Below are positions 28,845 to 39,815 of a DNA stretch of 64,000 nucleotides, piece by piece. The position numbers and the translations under genes are program-made. Numbering within the stretch: the stretch's first letter is position 1; every line of letters begins with the position of its first letter. Source of the stretch: Cydia pomonella (Eukaryota; Arthropoda; Insecta; Lepidoptera; Tortricidae); contig NC_084723.1 of the NCBI RefSeq assembly GCF_033807575.1, positions 6,019,247 through 6,083,246 on the forward strand, given 5' to 3'. The notes under the pieces are model-generated. The model was given only the letters and a program-made list of their open reading frames with translations. It did no database searches and was not told the DNA's origin.

Positions 28845-28970
28845 TTGAATGATTCACGATTGGTTTCACTAAACTTAAAACGACCGGGATATAAACCTTG
28901 ATTGTTTTGAATGAGCTCCCGATATTTCGACACGGTTTATATCTCGGTCGATTTAAGTGTAGCAAATTCA
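28845..28970 (+). repeat. Dispersed GATTCACGGTTAGTTTCACT repeat, copy 2
   Basis: GATTCACGATTGGTTTCACT, CGACCGGGATATAAACC, ATGAGCTCCCGATATTTCGA and GGTTTATATCTCGGTCGATT. The last block is an inverse of the GACCGGGATATAAACC block, so the unit is partly an inverted repeat. Confidence 0.6.
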
Positions 28971-30785
28971 ATTGTACTTATATTTAACTTTTTAAGGCCT
29001 TTGGCCAGCAGGCCAATTGAAATGGACTGATAATCCCTTATCCTTCATCCTTGACCCCCTCCCCCCGCTCTACAAATCGCAGTCTGATTGCCCTAAGTGC
29101 CGTCTTCCTGATTAACTTCCAATTAGAGACCCCGCCAATTATGATGCCTACTCGCTCTAGTTCCTCTACCTGTCTCGCTCTTTGGTCCAACAATAACTCT
29201 GACTGACTATTGAAAAACTAACTCTGTTAAATATTCAATAATATAATCATTAGGCCCATTTTTACAAGCTTTTCTTTAACTTGCAATGTACCTATGTATG
29301 TACGGGTCAAATCTTGCAAGATAAATTTAACACACTTCCTGGTTTCCGATGAAGCTGAAAATTTACATACATATGTAAGTACGAGGACAATGCAATATTA
29401 TGGCACCATCCAGCCGATCTGATGATGAAGACAGGAGGTAGGCATAGGAACTCAGTGATGAAACAAAGCAACCTAATTGTGTTTGAGGTCGTTAGAATTG
29501 TCTCGATGAGTATTAGTTACTTTCTTTATTCGACAAGCCCCAAGCAAACCCATTTTCAAACGCCTACTTCGCAAGCATCTTCTGTCAGAAGAACTTAAAT
29601 AAGGTTCACCATCATGTATAGTACATAATTATTATATAAGTAGTAGTATTTAACTATTGATATATTTTTAATATTATTTGACTTCACGTTTAATTTTTTC
29701 CTTATTATTTGTTACTATTTTTTCCTGCACCAACATACACAAATGTCTCTGTTTGACCCAATGGTTGACTGATAGAGAATGCCTTTTGGCATTAAGTTCG
29801 CCATTTGTATATTTTTCTTTATGTGTGCAATAAAGTTTAAATAAATAAATAATAAATAAGTGACAGGTTTACTAGTAAAATTTGATAATAAAAAAAAGGA
29901 AAAAATCAAAGAGCAAAAATTTTTTTTGGCAGACTAGACCTACTCTATTATAACATTTTTTCCTTCTTTTGGCCTCAGAAATTCGTGGTTAAAATCTTTC
30001 GGGTTCCTCGTGATAGTAAGTAATTACTTAAATCAATTATTACACCCAACGAACTTCTAGTATTTATCTCACTTGAATAAAGGGTAACCTGCTGACGGAA
30101 ATAAAACTACCAGCCCGTCAAACTGCCTCATTGATTCTGAAGATATAATCATAATTATTAAAGTTTTGTTAAGGCCCAGTATGTTCGTGTTCTTCTCTCA
30201 CTCTCACTGAGAGTAAGCCTGGGCGAGATGGAAGTGCGTGCCCGGGAGCGCAGATATCATGGTTTTATATTTAAATTTTTTGTACGTTACAATAAATAAA
30301 TAAAATAATCGATACGTTCCCTCAAACACGATATTGCCGATTTTTTGAATCAATTATCATATTTTTAGCGTTTGTGCATAATTTGTTACAATTTTTTTAA
30401 TTGCATTTTAGACATATGTTCGTGATTTTTTCTACTGAGCGACAGTCAAAAACTCAGGATTCGAATCGATACAGGCCCTCGAGAAAGGCCTCAAAATTGC
30501 TATTTAAATTTATGGCAGCCGTATTGTGATCCAAAAAAGTGCTACGCCTTTTTTAAATCCGTTTTCTGTACCTACTACACCTTAAGCCAATAGATAGATA
30601 ATTTATTCATAACGTGGTGCCTCGATTTGCACTAGACATGTTGATTGCTTGTCTGATTTTATGGTAGAATAGCTATGGTTGTTGACTTGATATACCAAAA
30701 GGCATTACTGGCTATTGTGTATTTTCATATATAGTTATCCGTTGTTAATGCTCGTAAGTGTAGTTAAATTTGGTATTTGTTTCCT
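28971..30785. other. No gene seen
   Basis: AT-rich with a short (AAATA)n tail near 29845-29870 that may mark a retroelement 3' end. The stretch 30175-30260 with TCTCTCACTCTCACTGAGAG is GC-richer but has no recognisable coding potential. Confidence 0.4.
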
Positions 30786-30902
30786 GTACCTCTAGTGTAA
30801 CTTCCATTCGATAGCGTAACGTAACTTTCGCGTTTAGGTTAAGTCTCATTTTGTATGGGATTTTGAACAGCGCACCAAGCGGGACGTTTTGGAAACTCAA
30901 AG
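30786..30902 (+). mobile_element. GTACCCCTAGTGTAA MITE family, half copy
   Basis: Starts GTACCTCTAGTGTAAC and runs through GTCTCATTTTGTATGGGATT to AAGCGGGACGTTTTGGAAAC, as in the full copies at 52832 and 56051, but the right arm is missing. Confidence 0.75.
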
Positions 30903-31496
30903 AGCGAGTGTAAATTATAAGTACGTTTACTCAAAGTGTCGCTCACGTTTACGTTTCGTATCGTATTTATAAGGGATCGCAAACCGTTTTATTTTTTAAA
31001 CCGTTTTTGTACAATACTCGGGAACGAAAAGGTTTTCGTTTCCGCTTGCGGTTACCGGTTAAAGAACTATTCTAATGAGGTACCAGTTTATGGCAAGTTA
31101 GTTTTATTTTGTGTTTGTGGAAAGAAATTAACCGGTTAAATTTAATATATCTACAAGATACAACGGCAAATATTGCTATCTTTTTAACATAGGTACATGC
31201 AAACGAGTTTAACCGAGTCTCTCCGAAAGTCGAGAGTAACAAATATTAGGTATATCGTTCCGGCGAACCACAAAAGCTCGTTTCCTCTTATTTTTGGAAA
31301 AAAAGCAGACATAGGCAGATGTTACAAAAAAGAGGATACTTATTGGTTTTTAAATTATAAGTGCAACCTACATCCTGAGACAATTCCCACTAAGATTTAT
31401 GAACATATTTAAGTGGCATTGTCCTCGGATTGAGGTAAAATAGGTACTAAACTAATATTAGTACGAGTACACTGACGATAATCTCTTCTTAACGAT

Positions 31497-31795
31497 TCAA
31501 TTCAATTCAATTCAATAAGCCTTTATTTAACAATCTTATTAACTAGTTTACAAAATATAATAAACATCTTATTTCCTAGTTTCACTTATCATTAGTTTAA
31601 AAACTATTATTATATATCAATGCTCAGTTTCAGACATCGGAGTCGAGATTGTCTTGCTTTCCAGCATAGGCCTCCCCCAAGTTTCTCCAAAGTTCCCGAC
31701 CATGGGCTTTCCTCCGCCAAGTGGCACCAGCAAAAGCTTTGAAGTCGTCTTCCCATCTTCGTAGAGGTCTATGATTTTTTCTGCCACCTTCTTAA
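31497..31795 (-). mobile_element. LINE 3' end with (TTGAA)n tail
   Basis: On the minus strand the coding part (31630-31790) reads GGRKNHRPLRRWEDDFKAFA then GATWRRKAHGRELWRNLGEA and YAGKQ, then a stop. GRP..RW.DD ... W...A..R..WR.L.EAY is the C-terminus of insect endonuclease-reverse transcriptases of the RTE/jockey-like LINEs. About 120 bases of 3' UTR and a TTGAA-type tail (CAATTCAATTCAATTCAA on plus) follow. Heavily 5' truncated. Confidence 0.8.
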
Positions 31796-31799
31796 CGAT

Positions 31800-33035
31800 A
31801 AGGAGAGAGAACTAAGTTTTTTAGTTCATGTTCAATCAATAAACCGGTCACAAATGATAAAACTTAGATAAGTCATCTTTAAATATACCTACTTATAAAT
31901 TTCTGAAAAGATTGGACATAAATAATAAAATATTTTTATTTAACGTTAATTTTATTATGGTCTATTTAAAAAACTAATAAACGTGTTTTGCACATTATAC
32001 CGAAGCGAAATGATGAAAAAAATGTAGGCATGTAAATTTGTTAAATATGGTATTGAGTGAGCTCAAACTTTTAGTAGCTGATTGTTGATTTCACCTGTGC
32101 TAGATATGACTTATACGGTCCAGACAATATCGAGCAGAAGTAAACTTATACATTCAAGAAATTCATTAAATTAAATTTATAAGTGACATTTATTTAAGTA
32201 TTCTAATTTTATAAGTGCCGTTCAAGTATTTAACTAATCAATCTGCATAATAGAATGACTGTTTCATTTTCTATTTTATAATGATATCATTGATTTTCCT
32301 ATCTACTACTCGTTGTGGAGCCATCATCAGCAGTAAGCAGTAGTATCATAAACATGTTAAAATGTTTACAAGCCCTCGCATTAAAAATGGTAGAAATACA
32401 ACACAAATTAATATTGACCTAACTGATAAAGTATTAAGGGTGATATTCAAATGAACATCGAATCAAAACATCACCAAAGACGATGAAGATAAAACCTCTT
32501 TAAGAACGTTGATTATGAAGAAAAAAATGTCACAATTGGGTGAGATACGATTATTCCAAAGTAACCAGACTCGGATGACATTCAGTTTGACACTTGTCAT
32601 GTAAAAAGTTAATCGAGCAAACTACTGACGATACGTTTTACGTTAATATGCGAGTGTATTGCGCAACGTGACACTTGACAATTCTGAAAGTTAGCTCACT
32701 ACTTTCATAGTTAAATTCTTTTCGCATGTTGGCAGACCTGGGTGGTAATCATCAAATTAGGAAGTACAGTGCATGTGGGATCTTCCGGCGTATAAAGACC
32801 GCTACTTTATTTGTTCAAGCTATAGGTACGAGGCCAATGAGTAAAAGAGAAGTTTTAGAGTATCGAACAAGCAATAAACTTTATATTAACGTGGATGCCA
32901 TGCCAGTATGTACAGCCAAACCCTTAATAATGGTCATATAGCTGAGTACCTACTAATATTACCCGATGCCTACCTGAAGTCCGATATTTTTTCAACAGTT
33001 TCAGCACGCATCAAAAACTGAACTGGGGGCCTACT
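31800..33035. other. No gene seen
   Basis: AT-rich, no motif-bearing frame. A plus-strand frame at 32726-32941 has no recognisable domain and no promoter or splice support. Confidence 0.4.
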
Positions 33036-33038
33036 CAA

Positions 33039-33142
33039 GATGACAATCGTTTGTGCTGACGTAGCTATGTATCTCTATCTCACTAATATGGAAGAGAAAG
33101 AGAACGGAAAGCGTTTCGTTATCGTAGCAAACTATTGTCATC
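33039..33142. mobile_element. MITE with AGATGACAATCGTTTG ends
   Basis: AGATGACAATCGTTTG and CAAACTATTGTCATCT are inverted ends around a core with TCTCTATCTCACTAATATGG, which resembles the core of the 16017 MITE although the ends differ. Confidence 0.65.
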
Positions 33143-33536
33143 TCGGCTAAGATGTAATCCCATCATCTTAGATCGCTCGTTGCATATCTACTTACCACTT
33201 TACGTGGCCAGTGCAAAGCAAGCATGAAGAGAGTAACATATCATAATGAGCTTCGAGAAGCGGCGGCACAGAGGCAAGTAGAGTATTCTACAGGATACAT
33301 CTTGCTGAGTTGTTTTTGAGTGCACATAATTTTTGTACACATACACATAGATAAACTATACTTATATTACAAAACAAAATACCAACTGTATTGTTTATAT
33401 TGGATACCTACTTCCAAGACCTGAAAAAATATTGTAATGTAGCGAACGATCAATTAAAAAAGGCGTATATTTTATTTCAACTTTTTAATAATTAACATAA
33501 TAATAATTATGTAAATCTACAAACAATGTCTTATTA

Positions 33537-33667
33537 GGTACAGTCAGCGTCAAATACTTTGTAGCAACCAAAGTACCCAAATAGTTCGGTACACCATATA
33601 TTTGGTATGGTGTACCGAACTATTTGGCCACTTTGACTGCTGCAAAGTATTTGACGCTGACTGTACC
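33537..33667. mobile_element. MITE with GGTACAGTCAGCGTCAAATA ends
   Basis: GGTACAGTCAGCGTCAAATA and TATTTGACGCTGACTGTACC are inverted, and the arms continue through CTTTG...CAAATAGTTCGGTACACC to form an almost complete hairpin of about 130 bp. Confidence 0.9.
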
Positions 33668-34199
33668 TAGGGATAAAAATTGACCGAATAAGTCAAGCCT
33701 ATCCACCGTTCTTCGGTCCGTAGCCTACTTCTCTCCGCTGAATGCTGGGAAGTAAATCTTCGTCATCCTGATCCACTTGTACTTAAGCGTTTTGGGTAGA
33801 TCAAGACAGGTAGGTAAACAATTACTTTGATGAAAAGTTCCATGCTGGAGGCGATTTGCAACACGGTAATCCATGGTGTTTCACATAGGTACACATCACA
33901 TACATTATGTATAATTTTCATTTTCATCACACTTCCTCGAAAAAGATCTTATTTCATGCTGGCGTACTGAAGGACAAAGGCCTATATTGTTCCCGCGGGA
34001 GTTATGGATTGTGAAAAAAAAATAGCAACCGAATAGATCCACCGATTACCTTTATTAGGTATACCTCTATTTCTATTGTATTTTCATCGATGGTAAAGGT
34101 AAACAATATATACCTAAGCAAAGTTTTATATCGATACGGCTATATAAAAAATAGGTAATACGGAATGGAGAGATCTAATTATATTATAATTAATTTAAC

Positions 34200-34325
34200 G
34201 GTCACGGTTAGTTTCACTAGACTTAAATTGACCGGGATATAAACCATGATTACCTTTTATATTGTTTTAATAATATCGGGAGCTCCATAAAAATAATATA
34301 AAACCGGTCAATTAAAGTCTAATTC
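34200..34325 (+). repeat. Dispersed GATTCACGGTTAGTTTCACT repeat, copy 3
   Basis: ACGGTTAGTTTCACTAGACT, GACCGGGATATAAACCATGA and ATATCGGGAGCTCCATAAAA match copy 1. The SINE at 34328 begins directly at its end. Confidence 0.6.
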
Positions 34326-34327
34326 AA

Positions 34328-34561
34328 CTGTCTCCTAGCCTAGACGGTAGTGACCCTGCTTACAAAGCAAGAGGTCCCAGGTTGAAGTCCCGGTATGGGC
34401 AATTATTTGTGTGTTCATCACGAATATTTGTTCCAGAGTTATGGATGTTATCTATGCACCTAAGTATAAATTTATCTATACAAGTCTGTGTATCGTCGCC
34501 TACTACCCCAAGCACAAGTTTTTTCTGAATTTGGGACTAGGTCGACCTGTGTGAGATTTTT
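34328..34561 (+). mobile_element. tRNA-derived SINE, copy 2 (divergent)
   Basis: Head TCTCCTAGCCTAGACGGTAG (A box), CAGGTTGAAGTCCCGG (B box), then ATATTTGTTCCAGAGTTATG, GTATCGTCGCC and CAAGCACAAG. Same layout as the 44013 copy but with many differences. Confidence 0.65.
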
Positions 34562-34564
34562 ATG

Positions 34565-35660
34565 GACTCACGAGCTCTCACCACGTACCAGCCTCATTCC
34601 TATCGAACACGTCTGTCAAATGGGACTATAAGAACAGTAGAGTTCGTAAGCATGATCCTGCACCACCCATCAACGAGGACTTAAAACGGGTTTGCTGAAG
34701 GAATGTGTCATCATGTCACATAATAATTTCTAGAATGTAATAAATTCAATGAAATAGGTACCAATTCACATGTGTCAGAAGGTCAGAGGATGGCAGTTTT
34801 TTAAAAGACAAGGAATTTTTTTCAAATGATTTTTGACAAACAGTGTCTAATAAGAAAAATAAAAATATGTTTTACGGTTAGCTTTCATTTGATACCATTT
34901 TCTTCAGAGTGGCATGAAAATTGGAAAAGTTATTGAGTGAAGAACCAAATATGTGAAGTATTTAAGAAGATAAAGTGCTTGCTATTTCAAAGCTAAACAA
35001 GAGATACTTGAATTTGTGTAGAATGCTTCTGAGATTTTCGGGCAGTAATCTACACAGAAAACTATTTTTGCCTGTACAAAGTTTAATATCTAAAAATATC
35101 AAAAAGTAAGCTCTGCTTAAACTGAATATTATCGCCCTTAGTACAATGGCATAAACAGATGATATATTTTAGACGAAATACCTACAAATTACGTTTTCTT
35201 GCTCTCCTCAAAAATTGGTTAAAACCGAGATACAGCAGCACTCCTCTCTGACAGCAGCACATGCGACATGCCGTGGCCTTGTACGTCTGAACTTTTTCTT
35301 ACTGCACGTTAAATGGGGTTGACCGGTCGAAGTATTTTACAGATGGCGCCAGCATAGGTTTTGTCAGTCCTAACGAATAGTGTCAGATGCTTGATTTTAT
35401 TGTACTTTAAAACACTTTAAGCCAAATTTCAGAACAAAACTAGAGACAATTTAATAGTAAATATTTCATAAATGTTAGAAAATGTAAAAAATGGAATTGC
35501 CACCTGAGGGCGAAACTCCAAACGCAACATTTCACTCGACAACTCTCGAGTGACTAATTTAACTATTGAGTTTAGGTTTCGAAACGTTTACGAATGTCAT
35601 ATTTGAATTTACACTCGCCCGCAGTCAGCGCGTTTGAAAACGGATACATAATATTCTTGT
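34565..35660. other. No gene seen
   Basis: AT-rich DNA with no supported frame. Tracts near 35215-35300 are more balanced in composition but contain no recognisable exon. Confidence 0.4.
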
Positions 35661-35661
35661 T

Positions 35662-35675
35662 CAGGGGTCGGCAAC
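35662..35675 (+). repeat. hAT-like terminal sequence, left
   Basis: CAGGGGTCGGCAAC fits the CAGNG start of hAT element ends. The inverse (GTTGCCGACCACTG) ends at 39815. The 8-base flanks (TTCTTGTT and CATTTATT) do not match, so one intact element is not proven. Confidence 0.4.
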
Positions 35676-36292
35676 AGGCGGCCAGCGAACCTTCCTGGTT
35701 ATTTTGTATATAAAATTTATATCAGGTCTACGTCTCTCAAGTCGGCGCGTTCGGAACGCAAATGATCATGACATAACATGACATGACAGGGACAACATGA
35801 TTCGTGGCCTCGCGCTTACAAACATCGATTTTGTTCGTAGTACTACATATAGTAAACACCCCTATAATGGAACAGGCACTAGTAATGGAATGGTATAGAC
35901 AAATCCTGTAAAACAAGTATTTACCATCAGTTTTTAATCGCTGGCAACATTTTACCATAAACAAGAGCCAAAGAGCTGCTTAAGTTTAATTTTTCATTGA
36001 TACTTGTTATTTTGAAAATTAATGGCGCCACAAAAAACCACAGTTTTTATTGGTTAATAATATTGAAACCAATTGCAGTAGCTTTCATTAAATACATAGA
36101 AAACATAAAGGACGAATTGGACATTCAACTTTTAAAGCGTAAAGCGGTAGAAATTTTACAGGTGTCGGTGAAATTACAAAAACACTCCAAATTTTCTATT
36201 AAATGTTCCATGATTGGTGCCGTTAACATATTATAATTGTATCTGTACTTAATCTATGGTCTATTCAGATTTACTATATAAGTATCGCGAAC

Positions 36293-36340
36293 CAGGCTTT
36301 CCTCATAGACCAACTTCGTATGCACAACTGGTTGTGCCAT
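36293..36340 (+). repeat. MULE left terminal inverted repeat
   Basis: CAGGCTTTCCTCATAGACCA then ACTTCGTATGCACAACTGGT and TGTGCCAT. Its inverse is at 39459-39506. The inner half is close to the palindrome GCACAACTAGTTGTGC. Confidence 0.9.
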
Positions 36341-36726
36341 AAGGAATATTTTTTCGAAATCCTTCCCTAAGACACAACTGGTTTATCAAGGATTTTATTT
36401 AGTTCCCAATTACACAACTACCTGGCTTGACAACGCGGCCTCTCGTCGCAAAGTCAAAACCATTCGGGGACATTTTTTTCGTGAATATGTATTGCAACGG
36501 AAATATTCCTCTGTGGTCGTGGCATATAGTATCACGCATATAACTTCTATAAATATTCCCAGCAGTGGAGCTAGATAGCGGAAGAGTTGTAAAAATAGGA
36601 ACTCGATCATATCTCACTCTTCTTTAACAAATTGTAGCTCCCGCTTTCTTTACCTTACAAGCAAAAAAAGAAAAAATACTGTTATAATAACGAATAATAA
36701 CAAATTTTTAGGAGTCCTTTATTTTA

Positions 36727-37113
36727 TTACAACTGGTTAAATTTGTTAACAAGTGATTGTACGTCACGATTAATCGAGTGCAAAACTGTTTTAAAAAGTC
36801 TAAAAATATCATTTGTGTACTCCTCGTTAAAACTGAGAGATTTATTAGGAGCTTCGACCAAATTGTTCCAATTTCGCTCCAGGAGGTGGAAAGAGCAAAT
36901 TTTGCATTTCGGCGGGATGTAAAAGTTTCTCCCTAGTAGCAAATCTATTTTAAGTTTATCGGGTATGGAATGTAAATCTTCATTGCCGCATCCGTTAAAA
37001 ACACAATCCTTGGGGTTATCGAGTGCTCGCGTCAGGTCTCCCGTTCTAAAACCAGCGTTTGGCACACCTTCCTCCATGTTTACACCGATATGAAAATCCA
37101 ATAAACCACTCAT
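36727..37113 (-). CDS. MULE accessory ORF, 128-residue Cys/His protein
   Basis: A small open frame downstream of the transposase on the same strand. The start chosen is ATG at 37113 (MSGLLDFH). Conserved-looking metal ligands are C37 and C42 (DCVFNGC), H48, C70, C73 and H76 (PPKCKICSFH), with the hydrophobic stretch LLLGRNFYIPP between. The C-x4-C ... YIPP-x-C-x2-C-x2-H pattern suggests a zinc-binding fold that recalls DNA-binding modules in other transposons, but I cannot name a family and it is not a classical THAP or C2H2 finger. The second half (SFNEEYTNDIFRLFK ...) is helical in character. An AATAAA lies directly after the stop. Function unknown; a DNA-binding or regulatory partner of the transposase is an inference from position. 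Confidence 0.6.
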   Translation of the reverse strand: MSGLLDFHIGVNMEEGVPNAGFRTGDLTRALDNPKDCVFNGCGNEDLHSIPDKLKIDLLLGRNFYIPPKCKICSFHLLERNWNNLVEAPNKSLSFNEEYTNDIFRLFKTVLHSINRDVQSLVNKFNQL

Positions 37114-37385
37114 TTTCACAGCAATTAAGTATTTTCACTTACAGAGATCGACGAAGTATGATAAACAAGAATGACATTGATTGACGTAAGTATCTAAAAT
37201 ACAAACAAAACTAGCAAAGTCTCAATCTGTACTAAAGAGGTTATAATACTTATAATTGTTCGTGAGGGGTAAAGTATTACATATAAAAATATATGATGCA
37301 ATCATTTAATTATATTGTGTTGTGGTCGGACCAGGAGCCATGACACCACGCAGACATGTTTTTTAAGTATTTAGTTAGGATTCAT

Positions 37386-39122
37386 TTATCGCAGTTTCTC
37401 TAGTGCATACCCTATTGTGATATCTCCATTGATGTACTGAAGTTGCACGTTGCGGACAAAGTCGTCATTAATAATGTACTTAGGCTTCCGGCCTCCTGAG
37501 TACAGATGTTTTGCAAAATTGTACTTGTCTATCTTTACGAGAACATTTAGGAGCCGTAACACAGTCACCGTGTTCTTGTTTATTCGTTTATTTAGAGTAG
37601 AGTGCCACGACTCTACGACGTTATTAGTACGGTGACGTTCTGCGAACACGCACATTATGGGAACGAAGCTTTCCTTTCTCACAAACTTTTGCACATACTT
37701 CATGAATCCGTCCATTTTTAAGTTGGCATCTTCATATTCTGTTTTAATGTAAGCCCAGCCTTCAACAATTGCATTTGCTGGAAGTAGAGGCAAAACTGCA
37801 CACATTCCTATGATTCTCTTTTCTAGTTTTGTACGATGCCCGAATCTTTTTGTGCCCGTTTTCCATACATTTTTATTCCAGTGGTAATAGCAACCCACAA
37901 TCACGGTTTCAGGGAACAATTTTGTAACAGCGTTGATAAATGCAATTTCGTAATCACAGTGAAGTTTCGTAATATTCCAGCCGACATGAATTTTAATAAT
38001 TCTGAGTAAAGCGTCGTAGGTTTTCTGCTTTTTGTTAGACAATAACGCAAAAATTAATGGACGAACAACCGTTTTTTCTGTTGTACTCCCAAAATCTCCA
38101 TGGATGCTTAACAATTGTTTAAACGGTTTAGGACAGCTTTTAAACGTTGAATCAATAAACGCTTCCTTTACTGTAGGAATAAGAAGTCTCGAATCGTTTG
38201 TGCAAAAAATAAATATACGAGTGTCATCGCTTGTGTATTCCGCTAATAGAAATGCCTTGAATTTTTGTGGTATTTCTACTTCCTTCAGATTTTTGAACAC
38301 AGTTTTTTTTGCTCCAACAGATCGATTTCTAGCATTATATAAACTAGTCTTTATACCCGAAAAAGAAGGAACGGCATCTATTAAATCTAGTCCCATATCT
38401 ATACAGTCTACTACGCTGTCTTTATATATTTGAGGGATAGCTTCGTCCGAATTTATTACTCTCTCTTTTATCTCAGCTTTCTTTTTCAAGTTCACATTTT
38501 TTGTTTTGTCAACAACACACGAATGTCCCTTAGAATTTATAACTTCCGAGTCCTAAAACGAATAATTAAAATTTATTAGTAAATTATAATTTCATTTAAT
38601 AATCTATATGCACTAGAGACGCGGGAGTTTCAGTCTTGTGTTTAAATCCATATCTCATACCATTTTTGGCCAGTGGACATTCAAATCAATTTATAAAAAC
38701 TATATCTTTATTGATTTTTTTAAATTCCTACTAAAACAAATCGAGTTCGTAACGCTTTATTAATTCAAATTAATTTTTATCGTATATTTAAACAATAAAT
38801 GGTCGTAAACGGTACAGTGGCCATAAACGGTACTTCTATCCTAACATAATATTGGAATAAAAAGAACGAGCCACTTTTTTGGGGTGTTTTAAGAGAGTAT
38901 GCATTCTTATGTACAGTAAATCTTGTATGACACTATACTAGGAATACTTACTTTAATAGTTATGCTTCCTCGACAGTTACTCTTACGATATTTAGAACAT
39001 CGCAGTATAGATGCACCACTTTTGTACTTTCGAACTAAATGGTACTGATAGTCGCGGAACAAGGCTACCTTCCCGCCTTTATTATCGACGTACAGAATTG
39101 CATCGTCTTCTGATGAAGACAT
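37386..39122 (-). CDS. FLYWCH-MULE transposase (two exons)
   Basis: Exon 1 is 38952-39122 (57 codons from ATG, MSSSEDDAILYVDNKGGKVA) and exon 2 is 37386-38552, joined in phase 0 with donor GTAAGT and acceptor CGTTTTAG; 445 residues in all. Residues 20-70 form a FLYWCH-like zinc finger: F..YQYHLVRKYKS, C42, C50, then GHSC after the splice, so the finger is completed only in the spliced product. Exon 2 holds a MULE-type DDE domain: FIDSTFK (D191), LHCDYEIAFINAV (D257), GCYYHWNKN (C278, H281) and NNVVESWHSTLN (E371). These are the expected catalytic and C-x2-H elements. It would cut and paste the surrounding element in the nucleus. No stop or frameshift was seen, so it may be active. Starting exon 2 at the internal GTG (38495) would lose the finger. 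Confidence 0.85.
38553..38951 (-). other. Intron of the MULE transposase
   Basis: 399 bases between GTAAGT (ending exon 1 after GSITIK) and CGTTTTAG (before DSEVINSKGH). AT-rich, with no large open frame. Confidence 0.75.
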
Positions 39123-39374
39123 GCTTGTAGTCTGGATTTACTTTGCACAAAAAAGAATATTAAGCTCGTAAGTACAATCACTTTCTTCGAACAAAAGAAA
39201 TGTCATTCATGATCGTGACGTTTATGATTATTAATCATATTATATACAAAGATAAGTGGGAAAAGTGGCCGTTATCACTGTCAATATCTAAAGAGGATAT
39301 TAATGTGAAAGCTATCTATTTCCTCTTTTGATTGTAGTTGTGTTGTAAGGAATGGTTAGAGAGGGTTGTGCTTA

Positions 39375-39398
39375 GAAGTTGGTCCATGAGGAAAGCCT
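39375..39398 (-). repeat. Internal duplicate of the MULE terminal repeat tip
   Basis: GAAGTTGGTCCATGAGGAAAGCCT also occurs at the true right end (39482-39505), in the same orientation, about 107 bases further out. Between the two are several GTTGTGCC repeats (about 39400-39440), which may be transposase-binding sites. Confidence 0.75.
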
Positions 39399-39458
39399 TA
39401 GTTGTGCCTTAGTTGTGCCACTTGTGCGTAGTTGTGCCATTAGGAATACATATTTTTA

Positions 39459-39506
39459 ATGGCACAACTAGTTGTGCATACGAAGTTGGTCCATGAGGAA
39501 AGCCTG
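39459..39506 (-). repeat. MULE right terminal inverted repeat
   Basis: ATGGCACAACTAGTTGTGCA then TACGAAGTTGGTCCATGAGG and AAAGCCTG, the inverse of 36293-36340 with two mismatches. Confidence 0.9.
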
Positions 39507-39800
39507 TCGCGAACCACGAAGAAAGGGTGCATTTTTTTAAACAGCTTGATTGTAGATTTTCATTATCGAAAAGTATTACTATCAAGTAAGTAAGGCAAGC
39601 GCAAGCCCGTGCGGCATTTGAACTTGAGAGTACTGCCGCTGTCGGGAACTTTTTTTGTATTCTTTAAAATAGGTATTTGTTGACAATTGTTGTCGTTTTC
39701 AGTCGTCGTTGACATTGTCGAGTGCTCTTTGCATAATAATAAATTATCAGATATAGTGATAAAGTTGTAAATTATAAACAAAGTGCATTGGCTGCTTAAA

Positions 39801-39815
39801 GGTTGCCGACCACTG
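39801..39815 (-). repeat. hAT-like terminal sequence, right
   Basis: GGTTGCCGACCACTG, the inverse of a CAGNGGTCGGCAACC hAT-type end. It may pair with 35662, in which case about 930 bp of non-autonomous hAT was later interrupted by the MULE. Confidence 0.4.

Larger units (their letters stand above)
36285..39514 (-). mobile_element. MULE-type DNA transposon, apparently complete
   Basis: The element is 36293-39506 (3214 bp). Its ends are 48-bp inverted repeats beginning CAGGCTTTCCTCAT with two mismatches. TCGCGAAC is repeated directly outside both ends (36285-36292 and 39507-39514) as the target-site duplication; the base that follows allows a 9-bp reading, and 8-10 bp is the usual MULE range. 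It carries two minus-strand genes: a spliced FLYWCH-MULE transposase and a 128-residue Cys/His protein. Well preserved ends and open frames point to a recent insertion. Confidence 0.9.

Noticed and set aside
31197..31412. 71-codon plus-strand frame
   Set aside because: No motif and no gene context; ends just before AT-rich DNA.
36399..36617. Two overlapping minus-strand frames near the MULE left end
   Set aside because: No motif, and they follow the polyadenylation signal of the accessory gene; likely chance frames in the subterminal region.
37450..38433. Plus-strand frames over the MULE transposase
   Set aside because: Antisense shadows; the minus strand has the DDE motifs.
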